Of a stretch of 64,000 nt of DNA, positions 1 to 12,145 are shown piece by piece. The stretch's first letter is position 1. Every line of letters starts with the position of its first letter. Source of the DNA: Bostrychus sinensis (taxonomy: Eukaryota > Chordata > Actinopteri > Gobiiformes > Eleotridae); assembly GCA_020698575.1 (NCBI GenBank), contig CM036251.1:2817788-2881787 (forward strand), read 5' to 3'. The notes beneath the pieces were generated by a model, which worked only from the letters and a program-made list of their open reading frames with translations, was not told the DNA's origin and did no database searches. A program made the position numbers and the translations under genes.

Positions 1-1302
1 GAGCACTGTCCTGGCCCTCACCTGTCTGTGTCTGTGACAGGAGCACTGTCCTGGCCCTCACCTGTCTGTGTCTGTGACAGGAGCACTGTCCTGGCCCTCA
101 CCTGTCTGTGTCTGTGACAGGAGCACTGTCCTGGCCCTCACCTGTCTGTATCTGTGACAGGAGCACTGTCCTGGCCCTCACCTGTCTGTGTCTGTGACAG
201 GAGCACTGTCCTGGCCCTCACCTGTCTGTGTCTGTGACAGGAGCACTGTCCTGACCCTCACCTGTCTGTGTCTGTGACAGGAGCACTGTCCTGGCCCTCA
301 CCTGTCTGTGTCTGTGACAGGAGCACTGTCCTGACCCTCACCTGTCTGTGACAGGAGCACTGTCCTGGCCCTCACCTGTCTGTGTCTGTGACAGGAGCAC
401 TGTCCTGACCCTCACCTGTCTGTGACAGGAGCACTGTCCTGACCCTCACCTGTCTGTGTCTGTGACAGGAGCACTGTCCTGGCCCTCACCTGTCTGTGTC
501 TGTGACAGGAGCACTGTCCTGGCCCTCACCTGTCTGTGTCTGTGACAGGAGCACTGTCCTGGCCCTCACCTGTCTGTGTCTGTGACAGGAGCACTGTCCT
601 GGCCCTCACCTGTCTGTGTCTGTGACAGGAGCACTGTCCTGGCCCTCACCTGTCTGTGTCTGTGACAGGAGCACTGTCCTGGCCCTCACCTGTCTGTGTC
701 TGTGACAGGAGCACTGTCCTGGCCCTCACCTGTCTGTATCTGTGACAGGAGCACTGTCCTGGCCCTCACCTGTCTGTGTCTGTGACAGGAGCACTGTCCT
801 GGCCCTCACCTGTCTGTGTCTGTGACAGGAGCACTGTCCTGACCCTCACCTGTCTGTGTCTGTGACAGGAGCACTGTCCTGGCCCTCACCTGTCTGTGTC
901 TGTGACAGGAGCACTGTCCTGACCCTCACCTGTCTGTGACAGGAGCACTGTCCTGGCCCTCACCTGTCTGTGTCTGTGACAGGAGCACTGTCCTGACCCT
1001 CACCTGTCTGTGACAGGAGCACTGTCCTGACCCTCACCTGTCTGTGTCTGTGACAGGAGCACTGTCCTGGCCCTCACCTGTCTGTGTCTGTGACAGGAGC
1101 ACTGTCCTGGCCCTCACCTGTCTGTGTCTGTGACAGGAGCACTGTCCTGGCCCTCACCTGTCTGTGTCTGTGACAGGAGCACTGTCCTGGCCCTCACCTG
1201 TCTGTGTCTGTGACAGGAGCACTGTCCTGGCCCTCACCTGTCTGTGTCTGTGACAGGAGCACTGTCCTGGCCCTCACCTGTCTGTGTCTGTGACAGGAGC
1301 AC
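1..1302. repeat. 40-bp minisatellite with 588-bp higher-order repeat
   Basis: Tandem units of 40 bp begin GAGCACTGTCCTGG and end in TGTCTGTGACAG. Some units are 34 bp because one TGTCTG is missing (for example 321-354 and 395-428), some carry CTGACC instead of CTGGCC, and one carries CTGTA. This variant pattern repeats exactly at +588: the CTGTA unit at 121 recurs at 709, the CTGACC unit at 241 at 829, and the short unit at 321 at 909. Thirteen 40-mers plus two 34-mers make 588 bp, so there are just over two higher-order copies. The array starts before the window and lies in the intron upstream of the first SLC23 exon seen. Confidence 0.95.
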
Positions 1303-2350
1303 GCCGCCTGCTGCCTGGGTGCAGAGAGCGAGCAAGGACACTTTGAGGTCAAACAATTCGGAAAAAATGAAATTAAACACTCACAGCTCTCAAGGTTTTC
1401 ATTTTTATAGTAATAATATAATAATAATTGGATAACTGCTAGATTCAGTTTTTATTTTTCTGATTGGGAAACGGGAAAACCGGAAGGCCAGCAGGGACAC
1501 GGACCTGTGCCTTTCCCAACCTCCTCACGATTAAGAATAAATGACTGTTAAAATGATAGGACTACATTTAATAGCCTAAATAATATGAATTTTAAGGTTA
1601 TTATGATAAAAAGCTAACCAGGTTAATTGCAGCTGAGCACTTGGAGCAGCTGCAAATATCCCTACACCCTGTCACCCGCAGTGTTAAAAACTATTATTAT
1701 TATGTTATGTTCTGTGAAAGCACTTTGTTTAACTCCAATAATGTTTTTTCTGAGTCAAAGTCACCGCTGTCTTTGTGCCAAGCGGAAGATCGGGCCCTAG
1801 GACTTCCAAAGACAGGACTATGATCTAAATCTCACCTAATTTTCCTCCTGTTTTTGTGTAGCCTAGATTTTAGACCAGTTATATTTCTTGGTTTAGAACT
1901 TACAGTATATAAGACTTGGTTCTTGAGAGTATATGAGTTATAGTCCTTGTTTAGTGGATGGTTTATGCTTTCAAAGTTGAAATATCTCTGAGTCTTGGCC
2001 ACATGGTTCCTAGCAGTTGTCCCTTTATGGTTTATTTCTCCCGTCCTAAAGCGTGTGTTACATATGGGTTCTTTTCATAAACTGACAATCAAAGCAAAGT
2101 AATGCAATTTGGGTTTGAAATGTAAAACCCATAACGCTCTTTTACACTCTCACAATCCCATTATCATCCCATAAAGTGCAGCATATTGGCTCTTTTGCTT
2201 TTCTGTCAGACCATAACATTTATTTAACGGCCTCGCGGCGTGTCCCGTGGCTAACCCATATCCCTCAAACATAACCAGCTGATGGATGGGCCTCTCCGGG
2301 CTTCTCCATGGGATAATAAGTGCCGTGTTTCTTTCTTTCTGTCTGTACAG
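1303..2350 (+). other. intron sequence, no gene seen
   Basis: A/T-rich intron between the minisatellite and the acceptor at 2349-2350. The acceptor has a good polypyrimidine tract (TTTCTTTCTGTCTGTACAG). No other coding segment or recognisable mobile element is visible. Confidence 0.6.
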
Positions 2351-2515
2351 GTCGGCAGCCGATTGGTCCTCCAGACGACCGGAATTCTCATGATCGTTTT
2401 GGGAATTTTTGGAAAGTTCGGAGCGGTTTTTATCACCATCCCAGACCCGGTGATCGGAGGCATGTTTCTCGTTATGTTCGGGATGATCGCTGCAGTGGGG
2501 ATATCCAACCTCCAG
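2351..2515 (+). CDS. SLC23 family transporter, internal exon (55 codons)
   Basis: Internal exon of a sodium-dependent ascorbate/nucleobase transporter (NAT/NCS2, SLC23), a multi-pass plasma-membrane protein. It is phase 0 at both ends, with acceptor CTGTACAG and donor CAG|GTACGA. The 55 residues begin VGSRLVLQ, cover a hydrophobic helix (ILMIVLGIFGKFGAVF), then the conserved loop IPDPVIGGMF and another membrane segment ending GISNLQ. In family members this follows directly after the NAT signature (P-N-x-G-x4-T-K/R), which must lie in the preceding exon outside the window. The frame continues into YVDLNSSRN at 21462. I cannot settle which paralogue this is (slc23a1-, a2- or a4-like). Confidence 0.95.
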
Positions 2516-3101
2516 GTACGAGCCACGCCGATGTCTCACACTTTTACGTCTTTGGAAACTCGATCTGAGGCACCTGCTCAGTACTCGGGACGTTTACCTT
2601 GTTTCCTGTCAGTGAAGAATGCATTAACAGAAATATATGCAGTACTGCTATAGATACTTCCACAGGCTGCGTCATGCACAAGATACTTGCTCACGATGAT
2701 AACAAAGGCAGCAGTATTTCACATTCATTTGTAGGTACAGTATATGAGCTACATAGGATACAGAATAAACTTAATTGAATTATTTCTCACTTCTCTCAAA
2801 GTGTTAAATTTCTCAAAACTTGCAATACATTATTTCAGTAATCTACAGGGTAAGTTTCACATTGATGTTTGTTATTTCAAAAAAATCCCCTCGCCTGCAG
2901 TGTCTCACCTTAAAAATTTGTTTAACCCACTTAAAAGATCCCTCACTTTTAAGGCTCTGCTGCTGTTATTGCATGAAATAATAAGCTGAAATTAGCACAA
3001 CTGAAGAAGTCTGGTGAGGGTCATGTCTGGAGTAAAGTGTCACCTGACCACAGGTGTTTATTCCTAGGTTAAACTTGGAGAAGAGCTCAGCCTTTGCCTT
3101 A
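2516..3101 (+). other. intron sequence, nothing recognised
   Basis: A/T-rich intronic sequence after the 2351 exon. I see no gene, no clear mobile-element end and no tandem array. Confidence 0.5.
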
Positions 3102-3631
3102 GGGCCTGTTTACAAGACAACACTTGTTTCTCCTGAAAATGACTGTAAACTGTAGTACCCGTGTTTGTCCAGCAAATGGTGCTGTGGGCCCCACAAATGC
3201 TGCAGAAGAAATGACAGCTCTGGTCTGTAACTTTCCTGCTACTTTAGGATCTTGTGGTTTTCTGGAGCCATTCTCATAAAGTCTCTCATCAAAGTAAATA
3301 CTTAAACAGATATTACTCACAGATACTGACTAAATATAACCCTATGAGACATAAAAGCCTTGTATTTTGCGCTCGTGGGTCAGCTGACATACGGCGTGCA
3401 CTCATCCAATCACTGTTCAGATTGGGGCTGTTACGTTATTGTTTTTAATGAGTACTGCATTTTCAGAGCCACTGGTGCGGCTCCCCGCCATGAGACCAAA
3501 ACACCTCTTCCAGCGTTTTCAAACCTTTGCAGATTTGGAAAATGGAAACCCCATCCTCATGTAAACGAAAGGCCAAACCGCAATCAAACCTTTGCAGATT
3601 TGGCAAAATACGTTGTCATCTAAACGGCCCC
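3102..3631. mobile_element. non-autonomous DNA transposon with terminal inverted repeats
   Basis: Left end GGGCCTGTTTACAAGACAAC and right end, read on the opposite strand, GGGGCCGTTTAGATGACAAC are inverted copies of each other. The sequence between has no transposase. Flanks TTA (left) and TAA (right) hint at a 3-bp Harbinger-like duplication, but they are not identical. Diverged sequence like the interior recurs near 48560-48770. Confidence 0.6.
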
Positions 3632-4594
3632 TAACTCTCAAACAAAAACCCATTAAAGTGTGAGCATGAAGCTAGAAAGGTGATTTCTTTGTACCCACCA
3701 TCTGTAAGGTCTCCCGTGTTCAGATATGTAGGTGTAAGTCCTGTCATTTCTTTGGTTTGGGCATAGGGTGAATGGAAATGTGGGCAGTAACATTTGTTTT
3801 AGCCATCAGTCTGTTTTTTTTTTTATTAATTTATGGGGCAAAATGTGACATAAACTTGTGAATGTAAAGTTTCATTGTTGGGTACATTGGATTGTCTGAT
3901 TTTTCTTTGGGAAGGGCTGAATTCAGTCTTAAAGATAGTTTTATTCCTGGTTTACGCCTGGTTTAGATCTGATTTTGACCTAATTTAGACCTGGTTTGTT
4001 CTGGTTTAGACCTGGCTTGGGCCTAGATTAGTCCAGAGTCCCTTAAAAATTGCACTGGCAACCTTTAGATAAACGGTGAAGCCTAAAATTGTCACTATCT
4101 TCAAGCCCCTATGACAATGCATTAAAAACTGACTCATAAACAGTTTCCCCATAGGCTTGAATGTAAAAGAAACCCTCTGTGTGACATGTGTGGAACAAAA
4201 TGGAGGAAGTACCTGATGCGATCCCAGCGGTGGTTTCTGTCCAAGCCCCAGGCGCCGCTTCCTCCGAGCTGCAGCCTCGATCTCTCATTTTTACGTCTTT
4301 GGGCCTGGATCCTCAGCACCTGCTCTCACTCCGCTGGACGCTTCTCTTGTTTTCTGTCGTTGGGAAATTGAAACGTCTCTCCCGCTAAGAGCCGTTTAAA
4401 CCAGACCCCGGTTCTGAGCTGCTCCTGCGGTTTTCTCCGTGTGAGCTGCAGAGACAAACAGCGCGCCCCCGCAGCGAAGAGCGGCGGTCGTAACTCATGA
4501 GGCACTTCAAGAGAGTTCAATCAAAACCAGAGCTCACACTGACAGCGAGCGTTTGGAGACTACAGTAGGAGAGGCAATAATGCAATAATCTTCT
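3632..4594 (+). other. intron sequence with scattered minisatellite fragments
   Basis: No gene is visible. A short run of GGTTTAGACCTGG-like units lies at about 3935-4035, and a poly(T) run at 3814-3824. Confidence 0.5.
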
Positions 4595-5520
4595 GGTGGT
4601 ACTCAGGAGTCTTTTCAGTTCAAGCCCAGATTTAGTTTCATTTAAAGCCAGTTTTGTTCCTGCTGTAGTCCTGGTCTGGTTAGGGATTCACTTTGAAGTG
4701 TTTTAGTCCTGGCTTAGTACTGGTTCACTTCTGGTTTAGTCTAGAGTTAGTCCCAGTTATTATGACTCCTGGTTTGTCTCAGACCTGGTTTAGACCTAGT
4801 TAAATCCTGGGTTAGACCTAGTTTAGTCTTGGTTTAGATCTGGATTAGTTCTAGTTTAGTCCTGGGTTAGACCTAGTTTAGTCCTGGTTTATTACTGGCT
4901 TAATTCTGATTTAGTCTCGATTTAGTCCTGGTTATGTTATGACTCCTGACTTGTCTTTGGCTTGGTTTACTCTTGATTTATTCCTGGTGTAGTCCTAGTT
5001 TAGTTGTAGTTTAGACCTAGTTTAGTCCAGGATTAGACCTGATTTTGTCCCGGTTTAGATCTGGTTAAGTTTAGTTTAGTTTCAATTTAGTCCCAGTTAG
5101 TTCTGGTTATGAGTTCTGGCTTGTTTTTAACCTGGTTTAGTCATGGTTTAGTCCTGTTTTGCCCTGGTTATGGTTCATTTTATTGTTTAGTTTTGAGTTA
5201 TATTCTGGTTATGACTCCTGGCTTGTCTTTGACCTGGACTTTGACTTAGTTTAGTTCTGCTTTAGACCTACTTTAGTCCTGGTTTATTTGTGGCTTAGTT
5301 CTGGTTTAGTTTATGGTTTGTCTAGATTTAGTCCCAGTAATGTTCTAGTTTAGACTCCTGGCTTGTCTTAACCTGGTTTTCCTAGTCAAGACCTGTTTTT
5401 GTCCTGGTTTTGTCCAGGTTATAGCCAAGTTTATTGCTGGTTTAGACCTGGTTAAGTTTAGGTTTCATCTAGTGCCATCCCTGTTTTGTCTTTAGTTAGT
5501 GAGACTTATTTTAGTCCATT
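4595..5520. repeat. degenerate 11-bp minisatellite (TTTAGTCCTGG / TTTAGACCTGG)
   Basis: About 900 bp of diverged units around TTTAG(T/A)CCTGG with many substitutions and interruptions. It is an older version of the cleaner arrays at 13987-14640 and 33925-34808. Confidence 0.85.
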
Positions 5521-5789
5521 ACAGGTGGTATTTGGAAGCCAAGTATTTTCAGAGGTGGTGTTAAAAGTTTGAGACTCACTGTCAGGTACACAACCATTTC
5601 TAGAGCTTATATGAAGGCCTCATTCACACAACTAGGTATAGATGCCTTGTGTTAAGAACTGCAACAAACAGCAATCTCTAGGGTTTACAGAGAACGGTCT
5701 GAAAAGGGAAAATATCCAGCGAGTGGCAGTTCTGTGGTGAAAATGCCTTGTTAATGCCAGAAGTCAGAGGAGAATGGTTCCAGGTGATA
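5521..5789 (+). other. intron sequence, nothing recognised
   Basis: Short unique-looking stretch between the minisatellite and the 3' end of the antisense LINE. Confidence 0.4.
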
Positions 5790-5954
5790 GATACTTTTTT
5801 TTGTGACCAAATGTTTATTGTCTTTTGCAAAATAACAAAAGTACAATCAACACACAAACAGAACAAACAAACCAGATCCAGGACAATCTATAAGAAAAAA
5901 ATATGCATCTGTACACAGCAAAAAAAAATACTCAAAGAAATCAACAAACACACC

Positions 5955-8900
5955 TCACACCAAAAGGGCTTTAAGATCAGTCATTGTTTGTTTCCAGAGG
6001 TCTATAGTCTCTTCCTTAGCATTGTGGATCCGTGCTGTGGACAATTCCAAATAAGCAACATCAATAAATGTCAGTATTGAGTGGAGGTGAGACAAGGAGT
6101 GTGGGGGTTTCCATCTCGTGGCAACCATCTTCTTGGCAGCAGTCAAACCAGCCAAGAAGACCTTTTCTTGTGCTTTGTGCAGTTTAAGCCGAGACATATC
6201 ATCAAGGAGCAAAACCAAAGGTGAAAAGGGAATATTACAGGACAAAAGAGTAGACAGACTGTCCTTCACCACCTCCCAAACCATATGGAAGTAGGTATCT
6301 AATAAGCCTGTATGGCAGAGAGTACAGTTTGGGTCCACTTCATATTGTAGAGTTCACGAGGTGTCTTATAGGTCCTGTGAATAAAGTTAAGGTGGATTTG
6401 TTGATGATCAGGGTTCTTGGATGAGCGTAACACAGATTCCCATGTTGCTTCCCAGTCAAAGTCAGGCGGTAGATTTGGGACATCTGTTTGCCAGCAAGAA
6501 TCCACATGCAAAGGAACATAAATCTCTTCTAAAATATAAACGTATAGCTTAGAAACGACACCTTTTGATCCACTGGTACCATCAAAAAACCTAAGCATAG
6601 GATGGTCTTTAAGCGGGACCTGCCATGGAACTCCATAGGTTTTCATAGCTGATCTTAGCTGGAGGAAGAAAAAGAAAGTGGAGCACTGCAGATTAAACTG
6701 GACACAAAGATCTTCAAATGAAAGAAGGCCCTTATCGCCAAATATATTACCAAGGGAATGTACACCTTTATTGTACCATTGTCTACACTGAGCTTGTTTA
6801 ATAGGACATTTATTTATCAGAATACTTTCATTGTTAAAGATAGGGGAATAAGGGTTCCAGTTAGACACAACACCTCATGCTTTCTGTGCAGAACGCCAGA
6901 CTGCAATGGTATAAGACAGGATGGGACCAAACCGTGCTCGACATTTTTTCAGAGAAGTGTTTGCAAATAAAATCTCCTGCAGCTTTAATGGGCATGCCAA
7001 GGCTTCTTCTAAGGACCGCCAAGCCACATCCACTGAATTGTTAAACCAGGTGACCAGGTCGTAATGTAAAAGCCCAGTGATAGTGACAAGCCTCCTGCGG
7101 ACCTGCGACGCTGCACTGAGGACAGTTTCAGACGAGGATGTTCCCATTCCAAATACATTATGTAATAACTCTATGCAGTCTATCCCATTAGCGAGACAAT
7201 GGTGGAAGTGGGAGCATGAAGCTTAGAAAATTGACACGGGATAGCACATTCATTTTAGTTATAGAAAAATGTGAGGGAGTTTGGCAGAGAGGACCACCTC
7301 TCAAGATCAGCTATGACCTTAGACAAGACACCCTCATAGTTAGTTTTGACAATAGAGTGTAAAGAGGCAGATATCTCAATACCTAGGTATTTAAACTGTT
7401 TAACTACAGGGATGCCAACAGGTAAAATTATATTTCTCATAGAGTCATTCAGCGGCAAAAAAGCATATTTTTCCCAATTTATTTTATAGCCAGATATATC
7501 ACTGAAACTACTAAAAATGGAACGTAAATTTGGGATAGATTGGGCACTTACATACAAGAGGACAGTGTCCGCATATAGAGATATATGATGTTTTGTTTCA
7601 TTGAGTAAAATAGGAGTAATACTATCAGATAAACGAATTGTTTGCGCCAGAGGCTCCAGGGACAATGCAAACAAGAGAGGACTTAAAGGGCATCCCTGCC
7701 TGGAGCCTCTGGCTATATTGAAAGGTGAGGAGCAAACTTTGCCCGTACATACCATAGCGCTTGGGTTATTGTAGAGCACTTTGACCGTGTTTATAAAATC
7801 AGACCCCAGACCAAATGACTGTAATAATGACCACAAGTACTGCCACTCTAGGCCGTCAAACGCCTTCATGGCATCCAGAGAAATAACAGCTGCAGGTATT
7901 TGCAACGTCAAGGCACCGTGTATGATATGGAGTAGACTTCTCATATTATCCGAAGAAGTTCTTGATTTAATAAAGCCTGTTTGATCACAGTGGACCAATT
8001 TGGTCATTAGAGGCTGAAGCCTGCGAGCTAGTAATTTGGCAACTATTTTTAAGTCGGCATTCAAAAGGGAGAGGGGCCTATAACTGGAGCATTCCTGTGG
8101 GTCCTTATCTTTTTTGAGCAAGAGTGAGCAGTATCTCTAGAAAAAGATCCCACCTCCAAAGCCGCTCACACCATGTCAAACATCAAGGGCCCAAAATGCT
8201 CCCAAAAAGTGACGTAAAACTCAGAGGAATCCCATCCAGGCCAGGAGATTTTCCTCTACACATAACCAAAGCGGCCTCCTTAAGCTCATGCAATGTGACA
8301 GGGCAATTTAATTTAGGCAAGTCATCCTCAGGTAACCTGGGTAAATGAGCGTTCATCACAGGTCTTTCCATCATATAATAGCTCAGAGCTATATAATTTG
8401 GCATAAAAAGAACAAAATACAGAGTTGACATGATCAGGCTCTACCAAAATTTGCCCATCAGCAGATTTAACAGAGGTAATATCTGAAAAATGTTCATCAG
8501 CCCTTAGTCTAAGTGCAAGTAAATGGCTCGGTCTGGCCCCATTAAAATAATACAACAGTGTTTAAGAATGTTGTTAATCTCTTTTTTAGTTAGGTCACTG
8601 TAAAACTGGTAGGTAACTGTAAAGCTATTCCCTCAACAAAGCATTGCTGCAACAGGTTATCAAAAAACAGCAAGTTTGCTCTGCAAAATATGCAGTCTGG
8701 ACATTCTAGATTTTTTTACGTGAGAAGCGTAGTGAATTGCATTATTGTGGATAAAACCCTTAACCGCGTGCCACAGGATCCTGGGATCATTTACAGACTC
8801 CTTATTAATATCAACAAAGGCCTTCATTTCGGAAATAAATGTGTTTTAAAGTCATCACTGTGCAGAAAAGTAGTATTGAAGCACCACCTGGGAGCTCGAG

Positions 8901-9566
8901 CGGGGCTAGAAGTTAACGAGGCACAGACAGTTACTGCTTTATGATCAGAAAGAGAAAAGGGCATGTGAGTAACACTGGAAAATGATTTGTGTCTGGCAGA
9001 CCGCTGTGTAAAATCTTTGGTGCTGGGATTCAACATACGCCAGAGATCTACAACTCCAGTTTCATTAGCCCATGTGCAAAGTGCTTCTGTAGCGTGTTTT
9101 TGATCTACACTTTGGGAAAGGCCAGATCTATGAAGGGAAGGGTCAACCACCGAATTAAAATCAGCCCCTACAATAAACTTAAAACCAGGCAGTTCAAGCG
9201 TTATTTTGGTAATCTGATCAAAGAACCCTTTGTCAAAGCCATTAGGGGCATATAAAGACAGCAGAGCTATGTCTGTCCATTCTATGTAGATTTTTGTAAT
9301 TGCTATTCTACCTTTGTTATTGGACCAGCAATCCAGAAGCTTGAGTTGCAAATTACATTGGCAATTGAGGCAGAGGAATGAGCAACGACCTTATAAAATT
9401 TATTAGCTAACCGGTTTACGTCACCTCTAACTAAGTGGGTCTCCTGTAGCATGGCAATTTGGACTCCTTGACTACGCAGGTAGCTCAGTATGGAAACACG
9501 TTTAACCGGATTATTGAGGCGCCCTACGTTAAGACTAAGAAATCTCAAATGGGTGGTGTTGGACAT
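5955..9566 (-). pseudogene. L1-like ORF2 (endonuclease-reverse transcriptase), broken
   Basis: Read on the minus strand from 9566. The endonuclease N terminus has FLSLNVGRLNN and MLQETHL, continuing in another frame with GADFNSVVD and ending near LSDHKAV, the typical endonuclease order. A linker (8555-8183) contains KSPGLDGIP. The reverse transcriptase (8121-7255) shows YRPLSLLNADLKI, SLDAMKAFDGLEW, GSRQGCPLSPLLF and then YADT where active enzymes have (F/Y)ADD. A C-terminal part (7147-5955) has a CxxC plus H segment (CTLCHTGLLDTYFH). The reading is split over at least six frames or segments. The substituted second aspartate of the catalytic box and the frameshifts both argue for an inactive copy. 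Confidence 0.9.
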
Positions 9567-10100
9567 CTAAGTAATAATAAAATAAAGCCAAATGTACAAA
9601 AAGAAAGAAAAAAAAAGTTCTGGACCTAAGAAGAGCCAATACAATAAAAGAACAAAAACATGAACAACACAATGATGCAAACAGAAAATGAGAAGATAGG
9701 GAACATCCATATCTAAAACTCCCATGGAGGAAAAAAAAAAAGTCTATACGCATAGCCCTGCGCAACCAGGCTATACTAACAAAACAAAATAAACAAAAAG
9801 GTTCCTAGTCACTTAATTCAACCCTCCCTGGCCATCACGTGATTACACTTGCACTTTGTAAACCAAAATGATTGGAAAAAAAAAAAACCATAACAAAAAC
9901 ACGCAGCCAGAAACAATATTAACATTAAAATATTCTTTCAAAGGAACATCTGGCCCCGATAAAGGTACGATAAATTGCAGGGAAATATATACACTGCACA
10001 GCATTACCATAATACAAATTGGAGTTATGTAGAATTCAGGATAACCAAGCACAAGTCCGCAAAACACACTCACCGAGCATCTGTGTATAAGTTAAATCAG

Positions 10101-11002
10101 TCATGTAGCATTCTCGTTAAGCACAGAGCTATCCAAAAAAGCCCTGGCTTCCTTGGGATCCTTGAATGACTTCTTATCTCCATTTATTTCGAAAGATAGC
10201 ACAGCGGGGAATGCCACCCGAAAGCGAATATCCTTCTTGATGAGATCGGCACAGATTGCGTTGAACGCCCTCCTGGAGACCCGGACCGACGGTGGAATAT
10301 CAGGCACAATGCGGAGAGCGTGACCCTCATGCTGGAGATCACTGATGTGTCTGGCGGCGGACAAGACTGCGGAGACGTCCCTGGAGCGGTGAATCTTGAT
10401 AATTATGGGACGAGGACGGCCATCTGTGGGCACACCGAAGCCACGGTGCGCGCGGTCGATCGAGATGTCAGTGACCGGCAGCTGAAGGAGTTTAGGGATA
10501 AACTTTCCTAAAAAGGAGATTGGGTCGCTGCCTTCCGTGGACTCCTTCAGGTTTAACAACCGAATATTATCCCGCCTTGAACGGCTTTCGATATCTGTAA
10601 CCTTAACCATCAGCTCAGCATTAGCTTTAGCCAACTCAGCCACTTTCCTTTTCAGCGGTGTCACGTCGTCCTCGAGCCCAGAAATCCGTGCCTCCGCCTC
10701 GGTTAGACGAGAAGCGAGGGAGTCAGAGGCAGCAGCAACATTATCAATACGTTTGATAATGTTATCAATATTAGCATTTAGTGACGACTCAAACTTAGCG
10801 AATGCTTCGTTCATGACAGTTTGAGTGCGCCTAGCTTAGCCGCAACCGTCTCAGAAATGTGCTTAAGCAGAGCCTCCGGAGAAAGTTCAGGTGTAGCAAT
10901 GGTGGGGCTAGCATTGCCCAAGCTATCATCGTTACGGTTAACACAGTCCTCTGTGAGCTCGCGAAGTTGTTCAGTCCGACCTTGTTTAGAAGGCTTAGGC
11001 AT
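10101..11002 (-). pseudogene. L1-like ORF1 (RNA-binding coiled-coil protein), frameshifted
   Basis: The minus-strand ORF1 begins at 11002 (MPKPSKQGRTEQLRELTEDC) and runs about 63 codons to a stop at 10811. The rest is open in another frame from 10814 to 10101 (237 aa). The second part has a heptad-like coiled coil (residues about 10-75 of that part, with SLASRLTEAEARISGLEDDV), then ESRSRRDNIRLLNL, and a basic C-terminal domain with IDRAHR and RPRPIIIKIHR, matching the L1 ORF1p (transposase_22-type) order of coiled coil, RRM and CTD. In L1 this protein binds element RNA as trimers. A one-base indel near 10814 separates the halves. Confidence 0.88.
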
Positions 11003-11135
11003 TGTAGAAAGCGAGCTTATGCATACATTTCAAAAGAAGTAGGTGTCGGCGGTGTACCAGGTAAACTGCCAGGCGATGGACAGGAAGAGAAGCAAAAACA
11101 GGACCGTTCACACTGACGCCATCTTCGTCTGTCGG

Positions 11136-11679
11136 CAACACTAACTTTTATAACAGTGGCACTGAGGAACCAATCGGAGTCAGAAAAACTCCATCTCTGT
11201 TTTATTAATTCAAAGACTTTGCCGTTAGATGGAGTCCTTTACGTACTGTTACCTGAGCACCTGAAGGTGTTGTGTGCAGCAAACTGGGGTAAAGGTGAGT
11301 CTGGAAATCCGTCCAGTCAGGAGTCACCTGGTGTCGGCTCTAATCCAGTTTCCTGGCTCGGTACTTTTCTGTCTGATTACTTCCTGAAGAGGGTCAGGTC
11401 TCTGCTAATGTCTCCCATTAAAACCAGCCACAACATTATGACCAAAACAGACCGGGGCAGTCCTAATTTAGAATCATCTTAACCTAAGAGCTAATTTTAC
11501 TGTGGTTTAAGTCAGGTTCAATTGTAGTTCATTCCTGTTTTAGTCCTGCTCCTGGTTCTATTTTGGTAAATTCTTTGCTTTGGGCACACAGTTGGTTTGG
11601 TGAAGATGAAGTCTCAGTCTGGAAGGACTGAAGACCATTCAAACGACCTATATTCTTCAAAATCAACTTTTTTATATGC
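11136..11679 (+). other. intron sequence with a few minisatellite units
   Basis: No gene is seen. A few diverged TTTAGTCCTG-like units are at about 11500-11560. Confidence 0.45.
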
Positions 11680-12145
11680 CGTAATGTTTCGTCCTCAAAA
11701 ACAGACCTGCAGTAGTATTTTGTTTGAGAAAACGCTCGGTCTCACAGCTCTACGTAGACACGGTGAAACCAGGAAGTGCTCCTGCAGGTTTCTAAAGCCC
11801 AGACACCGTCACCGGACTCGTTTTGATCATTTCAGCCTTAAACCTCCGTCACTACGAAGCATCAGCTCAGAAATCTATCTGTTAGCAGCAACCTGATGCT
11901 AACAGATAGATTTCTGCAATTAGCAACCTAAATAGCAATTTACGCTCTGTCCAGTCCCCACCGTTGCCAGCAGGGGGCGACAGACACCTAATCCAAGCTT
12001 TCTCTGCAGAGTCACAGTAACAGCTCCCAACAGAAAACATTTTCCACAGATCCATTATTTTAAGTTATAAAACCTGAAATACTAAGGCAGAGGAGTCCAA
12101 CACTGTTTCAGAAAGACTGAAAAAGCCGAATATGGGATCTTTAAT
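11680..12145 (+). repeat. interspersed repeat, copy A
   Basis: This stretch is an inverted relative of 36135-36480. Shared segments include GTTGCCAGCAGGGGGCGACA, the adjacent ACACCTAATCCAAGC, and the GAGTCACAGTAACAGCTCC region. A third fragment is near 42449-42486. The family is not identified. This copy contains a perfect 20-bp hairpin (11868-11916). Confidence 0.75.
11868..11916. repeat. perfect 20-bp stem hairpin, 9-nt loop
   Basis: The arm CAGAAATCTATCTGTTAGCA (11868-11887) is exactly the reverse complement of 11897-11916, with loop GCAACCTGA. The related copy at 36135-36480 keeps only a shorter CTGTTAGC/GCTAACAG stem. Confidence 0.95.

Larger units (their letters stand above)
5790..11135 (-). 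mobile_element. near full-length L1-like LINE, antisense in the SLC23 intron
   Basis: A minus-strand non-LTR retrotransposon of about 5.3 kb. In its own direction it has a 5' leader near 11135, an ORF1 region (11002-10101), an ORF2 region (9566-5955) and a 3' end just before a poly(T) run at 5791-5798 (plus strand), that is, a short A tail. The order coiled-coil/RNA-binding ORF1, apurinic-type endonuclease, reverse transcriptase and Cys/His-containing C terminus is that of the L1 superfamily, as in fish L1/Swimmer-type elements. Both ORFs are broken by frameshifts and stops. I could not find a clear target-site duplication, so the exact ends are approximate. Confidence 0.88.

Noticed and set aside
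1..1302. CRISPR-like or exon-repeat interpretation of the 40-bp array
   Set aside because: Units are directly adjacent with no unique spacers and no common reading frame kept by the 34-bp variants; it is a minisatellite.
10320..11116. Plus-strand ORFs at 10.3-11.1 kb
   Set aside because: They are the reverse of the LINE ORF1 and have no independent support.
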